Shown here: positions 1 to 9,200 of the stretch, piece by piece
Layout of the letters: every line of letters begins with the position of its first letter
Numbering within the stretch: the stretch's first letter is position 1
NCBI RefSeq assembly: GCF_016775155.1
Contig: NZ_JAEUGD010000066.1
Location: 718,833 to 782,832, forward strand
DNA: 64,000 nucleotides
Direction: 5' to 3'
From: Fulvivirga marina
Lineage (GTDB): Bacteria; Bacteroidota; Bacteroidia; Cytophagales; Cyclobacteriaceae
Position numbers and translations under genes: made by a program
The notes under the pieces: generated by a model
Seen by the model: the letters and a program-made list of their open reading frames with translations, nothing else
Told to the model about the DNA's origin: nothing
The model's database searches: none

Positions 1-86
1 CAAACGTGGCCATTCTGCTTATTAGGCAAGCATGGAATATGTCCCTTATAGTATAGACAGTCTCTTTTTACATCCTCCCAATTCAT
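1..86 (-). CDS. Partial ORF, Cys-containing N-terminus, function unknown
   Basis: An ATG at position 86 opens a frame that stays open to the window edge for 28 complete codons. It begins MNWEDVKRDCLYYKGHIP and carries two Cys residues spaced D-C-x8-C, followed by PNKQNGHV. An AGGA stretch sits about 8 bases before the ATG (rev. comp. GAGGACATTCTATG), one of the clearer ribosome binding sites in the window. The gene starts 47 bp after the stop of the 551-residue protein and may be cotranscribed with it. The short Cys/His/Lys-rich start resembles, from memory only, N-terminal metal-binding extensions seen on some glycosyltransferase-9-like proteins. Too little is visible to assign a function. 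Confidence 0.45.
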   Translation of the reverse strand, partial: MNWEDVKRDCLYYKGHIPCLPNKQNGHV

Positions 87-133
87 AGAATGTCCTCGCT
101 CTTATTTAAACTTTATCTTTTTCGATATTTAGG

Positions 134-1789
134 TTATAGCACATTAACCTGTTGAAGGTGATTAAAATGCTTTTCTAGTTTCTCATGGATAAACGGATGA
201 CTCACCTCAATAAATTTCATAAAAGCTCTGGCTGTATTATCAGCTCCCTCGTTATAGGGAAGAGCAATTTTAACGCGCCCCTTTCCATGATACCATTCGA
301 GGTCATCAATAACTTCATATTCAGGAAAGGCCTTGGATAATAAATCGCGTAATTCTCCCAAAGAGGACTGTAAGAATTTCACCTCTTCACTTTCAAGGTG
401 GAATTCGAGTCCTATTTCCTCTGACTTTGTATCGTAATCCAACAATTCAAAATGGACAGAACGAGGCCAACCTTCTGGTAATACGCGTCGGAAGTGAGGA
501 AATTTGCTTCGCAGAGAAAATTGCTTGGAAGGTGTAAGACCCTCATATGCTGTAATAATCTGTTGAAGATAGTCATTGGTTTTTTCAGATGGCTCAGCCA
601 ACTTAAAAACCTCTAATGCTACTAATTGTTCACTTTCCTTTACTTCATCATCAGTAAATGTTAGCGGCTCAATCTGGTTAAAATCAACCGTGAATTTTTT
701 GAGCATCTCCCAGTCCATTGCCTCTCCTTTTGCTTCCCGCTGCATGATTTCCATGAGCAGTGTAACCGAACGTCGGTAATGCCCTATTCCCAAGAATGCT
801 TCACTAAAACAAAGCGCAGGAATATACTTAGGAAATATGCTATTCAACTGATTGATCACTTTAATCATAGCATTGCGATGTGCATCAGACATTTTGAAAC
901 CTAGCAAATGTGCAAAAGTTGCCAATTCGATGATGTGACCTGCATAGTACAGGTGGTTTTCAAAATATTCCTTCACAGCCATCACTTCTCTCAACTCGCC
1001 TGCGACACTTCCTTCCTCCATCGTATCTTCACTTCCAATAGCTTCTAATGCCTCATCCAGAATAATAGACAAGAGGAAAATCATGTTCAATTGCCCTTCA
1101 AGGAAATATGGAGCGATTTCCTGGTAAGGTTCAAAACCTTTAAACCTTGTAGATACCGCGCAAAGGCCCTCTGTAAGATGAAATTTACGACATACGCGGA
1201 AAGTACCTGTTACATGCGTGGTAGTAGCCCACTCCATAAGCTCTTCTAAGTCAGCCTGGCGATCTCTGAACGCGAACGGTTCTGGAGTAACTTTGTCTTC
1301 AAGAAATGACAGCGCAAACAATAAGTGTCCTAACTCCTCACCTTCGTTATGATTAACATATCGGCTATTCTTTGAAACCTCAGATAGTGTGAGACCTCTT
1401 TTCCCAAACTCTTCATCACCTTTTATGCCAGCCATTACAGCATAGGCAAAACTTTGCCAGGGGTGAAAATCTCCTTCAGGAAGGCATTGTAGTATGTGAG
1501 GCTTGTTGTCTTCGTTGTAATGAACAAAGTCTTCAAAATAATCTAAAAGATGGTGGTCATTTACTGCGGCATTTCCCCAGCCATTAATGATATGGCATAA
1601 ATTAGGCAAACTATCGCGCTCCAGAATTTCGTTGAGATTAGCTTTCATCAGTCTTGAAGAAAGATTACTTACCGATTTTGCACTCTCCCAATCCAGTTGT
1701 TGCTGCTCTTGTTCAAAATGTTTTCTTGTGTCTTCAAAAATGCGTTGCGCCCTCTCAGAAAGGTCTAAAGGCCACCAAAATTTGCTCAT
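134..1789 (-). CDS. Hypothetical protein, 551 aa, unrecognised family
   Basis: I do not recognise this protein. It has no signal peptide and no clear membrane segment, and it looks soluble and mostly helical. Visible patches are an HNEGEELGHLLFALSFL segment near residue 150 and a long helical central part with several His and Glu residues (for example YYAGHIIELATFAHLLGF near 285). The C-terminal 130 residues are more mixed alpha/beta and acidic. The start is the ATG at 1789, with no obvious Shine-Dalgarno site, which is common in Bacteroidota. It lies 185 bp downstream of the small Cys-rich peptide gene, beyond a hairpin terminator, and may act on or with that peptide. That link rests on position alone. 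It shows no motif of a lanthipeptide synthetase, radical SAM enzyme or YcaO. Confidence 0.75.
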   Translation of the reverse strand: MSKFWWPLDLSERAQRIFEDTRKHFEQEQQQLDWESAKSVSNLSSRLMKANLNEILERDSLPNLCHIINGWGNAAVNDHHLLDYFEDFVHYNEDNKPHILQCLPEGDFHPWQSFAYAVMAGIKGDEEFGKRGLTLSEVSKNSRYVNHNEGEELGHLLFALSFLEDKVTPEPFAFRDRQADLEELMEWATTTHVTGTFRVCRKFHLTEGLCAVSTRFKGFEPYQEIAPYFLEGQLNMIFLLSIILDEALEAIGSEDTMEEGSVAGELREVMAVKEYFENHLYYAGHIIELATFAHLLGFKMSDAHRNAMIKVINQLNSIFPKYIPALCFSEAFLGIGHYRRSVTLLMEIMQREAKGEAMDWEMLKKFTVDFNQIEPLTFTDDEVKESEQLVALEVFKLAEPSEKTNDYLQQIITAYEGLTPSKQFSLRSKFPHFRRVLPEGWPRSVHFELLDYDTKSEEIGLEFHLESEEVKFLQSSLGELRDLLSKAFPEYEVIDDLEWYHGKGRVKIALPYNEGADNTARAFMKFIEVSHPFIHEKLEKHFNHLQQVNVL

Positions 1790-1920
1790 ATATTTAGTAT
1801 AGTATTTCGGGTATAATTTAGTTTGGCAAGCAACTGCGTTTGCTTATAAAGCACGCTTGCCATTGATCTTCGCCATGAGACTTGGCATGTATGTCGATAT
1901 ATTATATAATAATATATCCA

Positions 1921-1952
1921 TAAAATTAATACAGGTGGCTTTTGCCACCTGT
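1921..1952 (-). terminator. Hairpin terminator after the small peptide gene
   Basis: A perfect 9-bp inverted repeat (1931-1939 with 1944-1952) encloses a 4-base loop. On the minus strand it begins 22 bases after the stop of the Cys-rich peptide and is followed by ATTAATTTTAT. The T tract is broken, so termination may be partial and allow some read-through into the 551-residue gene. Confidence 0.6.
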
Positions 1953-1974
1953 ATTGTCGAGACTAAATAACTAA

Positions 1975-2127
1975 TTATCTAAGTGCCTCGAATTCGCAGC
2001 ACCCTTGAGTACAGCATCCGGCAATAATGTAGTCATTACTTTTGAAGCCACCTTTAAGGTTAGCTTGTCCCATTTTTGAAAGCATCATATCCTTTACTTT
2101 TTGGATATCCATCTTCTTCTTGCTCAT
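1975..2127 (-). CDS. Small Cys-rich peptide with double-glycine leader (candidate RiPP precursor)
   Basis: A 50-codon ORF starting at the ATG at 2127 and ending in TAA at 1975. The first 27 residues are Lys/Met-rich and helical in character and end in LKGG, as in double-glycine leaders cut by C39 peptidases. The remaining 23 residues form a possible core with two vicinal Cys pairs, CCTQGCC, flanked by IIAG and EFEALR. Only one Ser and one Thr occur after the GG. The ORF is set off by a likely terminator and promoter upstream and a perfect hairpin downstream, which supports a real transcription unit. No recognisable modification enzyme is in view; neighbours are an unknown 551-residue protein and the end of an NRPS operon. 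It may be a RiPP precursor, an unmodified disulfide peptide or a metal-binding peptide. Confidence 0.65.
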   Translation of the reverse strand: MSKKKMDIQKVKDMMLSKMGQANLKGGFKSNDYIIAGCCTQGCCEFEALR

Positions 2128-2157
2128 AATAATAATTGTTTTTAGTTAGCAATGGTT

Positions 2158-2188
2158 TAAAATTAAGTAACGGAACGAATTATAACAA
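2158..2188 (-). promoter_or_regulatory. Possible Bacteroidota-type promoter for the small peptide gene
   Basis: On the minus strand TTG (2188-2186) is followed after 20 bases by TAATTTTA (2165-2158). This is close to the Bacteroidota pattern TTG-N17-20-TAnnTTTG, with five of six -7 positions matching. It lies about 30 bases before the peptide ATG. The region is AT-rich, so chance matches are likely. Confidence 0.3.
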
Positions 2189-2189
2189 T

Positions 2190-2229
2190 ATTAAAACAAA
2201 AATTATGAAAGATTTTTTGATCTTTTCAT
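2190..2229 (-). terminator. Possible terminator of the NRPS operon
   Basis: Read on the minus strand, ATGAAAAGAT pairs with ATCTTTCAT (one bulged A) around a CAAAAA loop, followed by AATTTTTGTTTTAAT. It lies about 80 bases after the type II thioesterase stop and before the peptide gene. The stem is AT-rich and therefore weak. Confidence 0.4.
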
Positions 2230-2310
2230 CTAAAAGTAAAATTTTCTATTTGTAATTGCCTATAAATCTGATAGTTACAAATTAGAGCATTTCAATAATT
2301 TTCCCTCAAG

Positions 2311-3027
2311 TTATCTCGTAACAAGCTGACCTGTAGTAGCATTAATTACTGAAGCAATTGACTCCATTTCATGATGAATAAAGAAGTGTCCACCATCATA
2401 TTCATGAATCTCACAGCCTCCATTTGTATACTGTTTCCACCCTTGCACCTGTGCTTCCGTAAGGTCGTCTTCTTTTCCTGTGAACACGGTAATATCTACA
2501 TCTGACCGCTTGAAACCTTCAATATCAGGTGTCGTCTCTGCAATTCTGAAATCATTTTTCAGCAATGGCAAAAACAGCTCCAGTAGCTCGGGGTGCTGAA
2601 AAAACTCCGGAGGTGTACCTCCCAGCAAAAGTATCTCCTCCTTGAATTGATTTTCATCCATTTTGTGATACATCTTTTCATCCTTCCTTTTCACCTGTAT
2701 TGCCCCTCTGCCGGAAAAAAATAAATGATTTGGAGATAATCCCAATTCATACTTAAGTCGAACTGTCAGCTCATGAGCCAACAAACTGCCCATACTATGA
2801 CCCAAAAAGGCAAATGGAGAAAACTTAATTTGAGGTGATACAATTCTATATAGATCATCAACTGCCTCAGCCAGTCCGGCATATAAGTCATCCCCTATTC
2901 TTCGGCCCCTACCAGCTAGCTCTACAGGTATAAATTCAATATGGCTCTGTAGATAGGGTTTTAATCCATGATAGATACTTGATGAACCTCCGGCATATGG
3001 AAAGGCAAATAATTTTAACTTACTCAT
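2311..3027 (-). CDS. Type II thioesterase (editing hydrolase for the NRPS/PKS)
   Basis: A 238-residue alpha/beta hydrolase of the size typical for stand-alone (type II) thioesterases of NRPS and PKS clusters. The start has the family pattern LFAFPYAGGSSSIY. The nucleophile elbow is GHSMGS with Ser78, the likely acid is Asp187 in FTGKEDD, and the catalytic His is His214 in GGHFFIHHE. Such enzymes remove misprimed acetyl or stalled acyl groups from carrier proteins in the cytoplasm and do not normally release the final product. The three-module NRPS in this cluster carries its own terminal thioesterase, which fits an editing role here. It is the last gene of the operon, 103 bp after the exporter gene. 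That gap is the longest in the operon and could hold a secondary promoter. Confidence 0.92.
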   Translation of the reverse strand: MSKLKLFAFPYAGGSSSIYHGLKPYLQSHIEFIPVELAGRGRRIGDDLYAGLAEAVDDLYRIVSPQIKFSPFAFLGHSMGSLLAHELTVRLKYELGLSPNHLFFSGRGAIQVKRKDEKMYHKMDENQFKEEILLLGGTPPEFFQHPELLELFLPLLKNDFRIAETTPDIEGFKRSDVDITVFTGKEDDLTEAQVQGWKQYTNGGCEIHEYDGGHFFIHHEMESIASVINATTGQLVTR

Positions 3028-3130
3028 TTATAAATTACTATTAATTTAAACAACCGCAGAAAACAAGAAATATTTTCCAGAAAGAGATATTCTTATGATC
3101 TGCTATATTAAATTTTGAATTAAATAATCA

Positions 3131-6100
3131 TTAATTCAGGTTTTGAACTAAAACATCCTCTACCTTATAATTATTAGACACAAACGACGGTTTTCCTGTA
3201 TCCAGCTTCAGAATTTTGTCGGCAACGCTAAAGTAATGGTCATCATGGGTTATTGCGATTACAATTTTGTTGTTCCTTTTCATTTCCGGGATCAACTGTT
3301 TATAAAAGAAATTTCTATACTCAGGGTCTTGATCTGCTGCCCATTCATCAAAGAGGTAGATTGGATGATCTTCAAGGTAGCACTGTAAAAGCCCTAGTCT
3401 TTTTCGCTGTCCGGCAGAAAGTTTAGTTGTACTAAAATGTCCATTCTCAATGGTCACCTTATCTGACAAGCCCAACAACCTCAGGTACCGATCTATTTCA
3501 TCTTTTTTATCAGTTAGATCCACATTATATATTTTCTCAAACAAATGCATAGGGCTGAATACCGCAGAATAATACTCCCCTATATTTTTGATCTCCTTTC
3601 CGTCTACTAATATTCGCCCGGAATTTCCTATATACAAACCTGTCAAGAGCTTTGCAAAGGTTGTTTTCCCACTTCCATTTCCACCAATTATAAACAGAAC
3701 TTCTCCTTTCTTAACAGTTAAGTCGATCGGACCGACCCTGAATGGCTTAGAATCAGCCGCCACCTGATACTCAAATGACAACGACTCGATTTTCAACTCT
3801 TCTACGAAAGCAGTACGATCTGTAAGTTGAGAAGCTTGCCAGTCATGATTTGCAGGAATTTCAAGAAGAAATTTTTGAATTCTTGTCCAGGCGATCTTAA
3901 GCTGCACAATTGAAGGTGCAGCACTTAGCAGTTCGTTGATAGGCCCAATTAAGTAAAGCAGGATAATCACAAAATTGGTGATCACATAATTTTCAATTCC
4001 AGGCATTAGGTTAGGTAAGACTATTGCAACAACACCCAACACCAGTATAAGCGACGACTCTCCTATCAGAAAAGCATTAATGAAATTAATCTGGGCCGTG
4101 TATATTTTAGTTTTAAAATCTCCAATTGTTTTCTCAATATCGGCGTTATACCCTTTCTTTTTCCCATAGTGCAGAGACAGTTCTTTAAAACCCTCAACCA
4201 GTCCGGTGATCTGCCACATGAACTCATCTCGTGTATCTCTAGCTATCTCCAGGTGCCCTTGAGCTCTCCTGCTTACAAAGTAATAAAATGTGGTAATTGA
4301 AACAATCAATGTTAGCGTTAGCATAGTAGCCCAAAAGGCAACCGTAGCCATGTAAAAAAATGCCCCTCCTATGGTTATGGTATTTCTGATTATAGTCACT
4401 ATCATGCCTGTGGAATTACCGACTACCGAGACATCGTCGTTTAATGTAGCATAAACTCTCCCTTTTTTTAGCTTTTCAAAACTCTGATATGAGGTCGAAA
4501 ATATCTTCGAGATCATTTTCAGCCTGATTTCAAAGATCAGGTTCTGCGTTACCTTTACAATACGTGTCTGTACGTGTTTTCTACCAAAGACATAAATGCT
4601 CATGGCTATGAGGAAATAGAATATGAGATATTCCAAATCCATGACATGACGGAGAGAAGAGGTTATAATAAATATGACCACCATGTTGGAGATACCCGTG
4701 ATAATACTAAAAAGTACTATTTTAGGTAATTCTCTTTTTACTTCATTTGGCTCTGGAAAAAGCTGCGCAATAAAGAACACCAGATAACTGGATATCATGG
4801 ATGAAATAAGCAAGGTTACCATGGTACTGAAGCTAAAAGGCATCCAAACATTTATTGTATCCCAATTAAGATTCCCCAGCGCTTTGGGAAGCAGGTAGAT
4901 GGCAATCAGCAAAGGGATGCAAAAGCCTACAGAAGCCATACTGGTTAATACCAGTCTCATATCAGGAACTTTAAATGTCCTTCTACCCTTACTTATGTCT
5001 ATTGTCATTTTCCCAAAAAACACCAAAAGGATGAGCAGATAAACGCATAAAATAATTGATACAACTGAAAAGGCTTTATCGTTACCATCTCCTTCTGCCA
5101 GTACCCTATCTTCATCTGGTTCTTCTCCTTTGAGTATGTGTAATGCCTGATAGGCAATCTCACTCATCAATTCATTGCTTGAATTACTCAGTATGGCTAC
5201 ACCAATGCCCTCTTCCGGCAATAATGATATATGACTGCTATAATTCGGATTTTGCCCATGATGAAATACCCTCTTATCCCCTCTTAGTGATACTTCCCAT
5301 CCCATAGCATAGTATGAGAGATGTACAGGGGCGACCCTGTCATCCGCTATGTGAGATTCAGCAACAAGCCTGGACAATACATTTGGCTGCAGATCCAATT
5401 GAATTTTCAGCCACCTCGCCATATCATCAGCATTAGATATGACATATCCTGCAGCATTATTGCCTCGATAAACAGGAGCATTATAAGCTTTAGGACGGAA
5501 AAATGAACTTTTGTATCCAACTGTCATTGCTGACGAATCGTTAGGTGCCCCTATACTGGTATGTTGTAGACCTAGCGGATCAATAACCTCTTTTTGCAAA
5601 AAGTCTTCAAAAGTATGTCCTGTAATAGTTTCTATAACCAATGCCAGTACATCGTAGTTGATGGTAGCATACTCAAATTCCTCTCCTGGCTCAAATCTCA
5701 ATTCCTGGTCTTTAAGAGCCTCTACGGTTCGTAGCAATGCATTTTCATCGTTAGCCTCCGGTATATCGGCTATTGTCTCCCAAGGGATACCACTTGTATG
5801 ATGAAGCAAATCCCTTATGGTCACGCCAACAGAGCTATCTTCATGATAAAATTGAAGCCATGGCAGATAATCGTCTACCTTATCATCTAATTTAAGTTCT
5901 CCTTGATCAACTAACTTTAAAACTCCAAGAGAGGTGAAAGCCTTGCTTAACGACCCAAGCTGAAAAAGACTCTGACTATCTACTTTTTTACCAGTCTGAA
6001 GGTCAGCATATCCAAATGACTCAACAAAGGTATCTCCTTTGTTAACCACTATCATGACCATTCCTGGTATATGACCTTTCTCACTTTGCTCCTCCGCCAT

Positions 6101-6202
6101 TACTCTTAACCGGCCCGTGATATCTTGAGCATCAACGGCTAAAGTCATAAACTGGCTTAAAAATATAACCAGACAGATAAATAATTTAAAACAATTTTTC
6201 AC
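3131..6202 (-). CDS. Serine beta-lactamase-like peptidase fused to cyclic-peptide-type ABC exporter
   Basis: This 1023-residue protein has a signal peptide (residues 1-26, ending VDAQD) and then a class C beta-lactamase/CubicO-type domain (about 28-345). That domain has S84-x-x-K87 (GSLSKAF), Tyr178 (FEYATINY) and a late HHG motif near 317. Three hydrophobic helices follow at about 377-480. A full ABC half-transporter comes next, with a membrane domain at about 490-760 and a nucleotide-binding domain at about 780-1020: Walker A GGNGSGKTT near 840, signature LSAGQRKR near 928, Walker B IYLFDEWAA near 946 and H-loop ITHDDH near 981. The transporter half resembles the SyrD/PvdE cyclic peptide exporters. 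The hydrolase should face the periplasm. ClbP, XcnG and ZmaM are relatives that cut an N-acyl-D-Asn prodrug leader during export, and ZmaM also carries an ABC part. The start is 10 bp after the NRPS stop. Confidence 0.88.
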   Translation of the reverse strand: MKNCFKLFICLVIFLSQFMTLAVDAQDITGRLRVMAEEQSEKGHIPGMVMIVVNKGDTFVESFGYADLQTGKKVDSQSLFQLGSLSKAFTSLGVLKLVDQGELKLDDKVDDYLPWLQFYHEDSSVGVTIRDLLHHTSGIPWETIADIPEANDENALLRTVEALKDQELRFEPGEEFEYATINYDVLALVIETITGHTFEDFLQKEVIDPLGLQHTSIGAPNDSSAMTVGYKSSFFRPKAYNAPVYRGNNAAGYVISNADDMARWLKIQLDLQPNVLSRLVAESHIADDRVAPVHLSYYAMGWEVSLRGDKRVFHHGQNPNYSSHISLLPEEGIGVAILSNSSNELMSEIAYQALHILKGEEPDEDRVLAEGDGNDKAFSVVSIILCVYLLILLVFFGKMTIDISKGRRTFKVPDMRLVLTSMASVGFCIPLLIAIYLLPKALGNLNWDTINVWMPFSFSTMVTLLISSMISSYLVFFIAQLFPEPNEVKRELPKIVLFSIITGISNMVVIFIITSSLRHVMDLEYLIFYFLIAMSIYVFGRKHVQTRIVKVTQNLIFEIRLKMISKIFSTSYQSFEKLKKGRVYATLNDDVSVVGNSTGMIVTIIRNTITIGGAFFYMATVAFWATMLTLTLIVSITTFYYFVSRRAQGHLEIARDTRDEFMWQITGLVEGFKELSLHYGKKKGYNADIEKTIGDFKTKIYTAQINFINAFLIGESSLILVLGVVAIVLPNLMPGIENYVITNFVIILLYLIGPINELLSAAPSIVQLKIAWTRIQKFLLEIPANHDWQASQLTDRTAFVEELKIESLSFEYQVAADSKPFRVGPIDLTVKKGEVLFIIGGNGSGKTTFAKLLTGLYIGNSGRILVDGKEIKNIGEYYSAVFSPMHLFEKIYNVDLTDKKDEIDRYLRLLGLSDKVTIENGHFSTTKLSAGQRKRLGLLQCYLEDHPIYLFDEWAADQDPEYRNFFYKQLIPEMKRNNKIVIAITHDDHYFSVADKILKLDTGKPSFVSNNYKVEDVLVQNLN

Positions 6203-6212
6203 TTCTATTTTA

Positions 6213-9200
6213 TTAAAGGGTTATATCAAGCTCTTCTCTAATCCTTGCAGCACCAGCTGTATTAAGCAAGGTCCAGTGGCTTGTTTCCAAAGTATGCTCC
6301 ACTACTTTCCCTGTAGTGAAGCCTTTCCAATCAAACTCCGACTCATTATCCTTTTGCCAGAAAGTCATCTGCTTTGCTTTAAAGTGCGTGATTTGGAAAT
6401 TCGGTTTAGCATTAATCTCCGGATAGTATTCGCAAAAAAGATTTGCCCTGTATACTGTAATGAAACCTTTCAATTGATTAACCGAAACTTCAATTCCGCA
6501 ATCCAGAACACTTGAATGTATTTTATCAAACTTACGATGCGGATCAAGACCTACTAAATCCTCAACCTTCAGGCTAATGGTCTCTCCGTACATAAGGCCA
6601 AATACTTCTGCAATACCATGTAACAGTTCATCTTCGCTTTTGAATGGGTTTTGTTGCTTTACATAAGGCGCCATAGCATCAAATAAAATTAGATGCTCCA
6701 CTTTATAGCCCATTTGCACCAACCTTAGCGCCATTTCATAAGCAATGCTACCTCCAAAGGAGTAACCACCAATTATAAATGATCCGTCGTGAGGTTGTTT
6801 CAGCAGCTCTTCCAAATACTGAGCAGCCATTTCCTCTACTGTTTCCAGAGCTTTGTCTAAACCTTCAAACCCCTGAGCCTGAAACGCATAAACCGGCTGA
6901 TCTTTTCCCAGTTTACTAGCCAATGGATAAAAGACCATGGGACTACCTCCCCCACCGTGAACGAGGTATATAGGCCTTTTCGTACCGGACTTATTTATAG
7001 GTATAAGTGTAGAAGCTTGTTCCTGAGACTGCCCCTCCATCACCATTTCTATCTTAAGAGCTAACGAACGTATATCGGGACATTCAAATAAAGCGGCAAT
7101 AGGCATCTGTACATAGAGTACTTTCTTCAATCTCGCCATTAATCTTACAGCCAACAACGAGTGTCCTCCCAGTTGGAAAAAGTTATCATCAATGCTAACC
7201 TTTTCACTATCAATACTGAGTAACTCCGCCCAAACATCCACCAAAAGCTGTTGTAGCTTATTTTGCGGCGGAACATAATCATTTTTATCTGTTAGCTCAG
7301 GTTTTGGCAATGCCTTCCTATCCACTTTTCCGTTAATAGTAAGAGGAATATGATCCAGTGTAATGAAATGGGCGGGCAACATGTATACTGGCAATTGCTT
7401 TTTTAACTGAAGCAGTATTTCACTTTCATCATAATTTTGAGAAGGTACGATATAGGCAACCAGGGATGGGTCGCCCACCACTTTTTCGTATACATCAATT
7501 ACACATTGCGATATACCGTGCATATCCTGTAGAGCGACTTCTATCTCCCCTAATTCAATTCTAAAGCCTCGTATCTTCACCTGGGTATCTGCCCTGCCGA
7601 GATATTCCAATGAACCATCGGCCAACCACCTAACGATGTCACCTGTTTTATATAGCCTGTCACCATCTACAAAGGGATTATCAACAAACTTCTCTCGCGT
7701 AAGCTCAGGTTGGTTTAAATATCCGAGAGCAACACCTACTCCACCAAGATACAATTCCCCGGAAATGCCAACTGGCATTAGATCCATATTGCCTCCCATC
7801 ACATAGGCATATACCCCTGGTAATGGAAAGCCAATAACATTACGTTTAAAGGTCTCCACATTTTGCAGACATACAGCATCTATTGTGGTTTCGGTTGGCC
7901 CGTAATGGTTATTGATCTGTGCATTTGGCAAAACACTTTTAATCTGCCTGATGATCGTTGAATTCAAGGATTCTCCTCCAATACAGATCTGCCTCAATTG
8001 AGATAAATCCTGTTCATCTGTAAAATACTCAATAAGTCCTGCCAACTGACTGGGAGTACCTTGAAGTACTGTCACTCGCTCCCGACCAATCAGTGATGCC
8101 AGCAGAGCAAAATCCTGCACCTGCTCTTCACTGGGTATAACTAAAGTTCCCCCGGCATAAAGGGTCAAAAATATCTCTAGTACAGAAACATCAAAAACAA
8201 AATTTGTAGACAGACATGCCGCATCATTTCTGGAAAACGAAAGCAATTTCATCTCCTCTTCAAGTCTGGAAGCCAGACTGGCATGGGTTATCATTACCCC
8301 CTTAGGGTTACCCGTTGTTCCTGAAGTATAGATGACATACGCTGTATCTTCAGGGGTAACACCTGTGAGATTTCCCCATACAGTTTCCTTTTCGGACAGG
8401 TTTAACTCTCCAATGATAATTTGATCGGCTTCATCAACTGCTTCACGATATTGGTCAGTCAAAAAGATTTTTGCTTGTGTATCTTTCAGAATATACTGAA
8501 CGCGCTCATCAGGATACTTCTGATCTACAGGCACATAAACACCCCCTACCTTCAAAATACCTAAGATGCCTATGATCATATCAACAGAACGCTGCATTGA
8601 AATGACCACCATATCACCTGAAACAATACCTCTGTTTCTTAGCTCTGATGCCAGGTTTGAGGAGGCATTATCTACTGACTTATAGTTAATTCCTTCTGAT
8701 TCAAAGCGACACGCTATACTTTCAGGATAATTTTTGACTTGCTGATCAAACATTTCCAGGAAAGTATGGCCCCGAGTCTCCCTGATCGGATGAGGATTAA
8801 ATTCATTGAGGATTCTGTCTTGTTCTTTGCGTGGTAGCAGGGATAGCTCACCCACAGGTTTTTCTGGTGTATTGCTAATTGCCTCCAATAAAGTTTCTAG
8901 CTGCTCCAGCATTCTCAAAGCTGTCCCTTCTTCAAAAAGATCCGAGCAATATTCTAGTGTCAACTGTAAACCTTCCGGACTCTCTGCTGCAATCAGGCTT
9001 AAATCAAAGAGCGAATTTTCTCGTGACACTCCAATGCTCTGAATGGCACTGCTTTTCTTTACAGACTGATCTGTAGCAGAATTGATCAAGCTAAACATCA
9101 CCTGAAATACCGGATGCCTGCTGGTATCTCTATGCTTTTCTACCCTCTCTACAATTTTTTCAAAAGGAATATCCTGATGATCATATGCCAGCAGTGTAGT

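Noticed and set aside
1844-1921. A 25-codon ORF on the minus strand just after the peptide terminator
   Set aside because: It has no ribosome binding site, lies over the AT-rich repeat and leader hairpin, and its composition looks random.
3131-6202. Reading the N-terminal domain of the exporter as a beta-lactamase resistance enzyme
   Set aside because: It is fused to an ABC exporter inside an NRPS operon and is closer in layout to prodrug peptidases; resistance to beta-lactams is not indicated.
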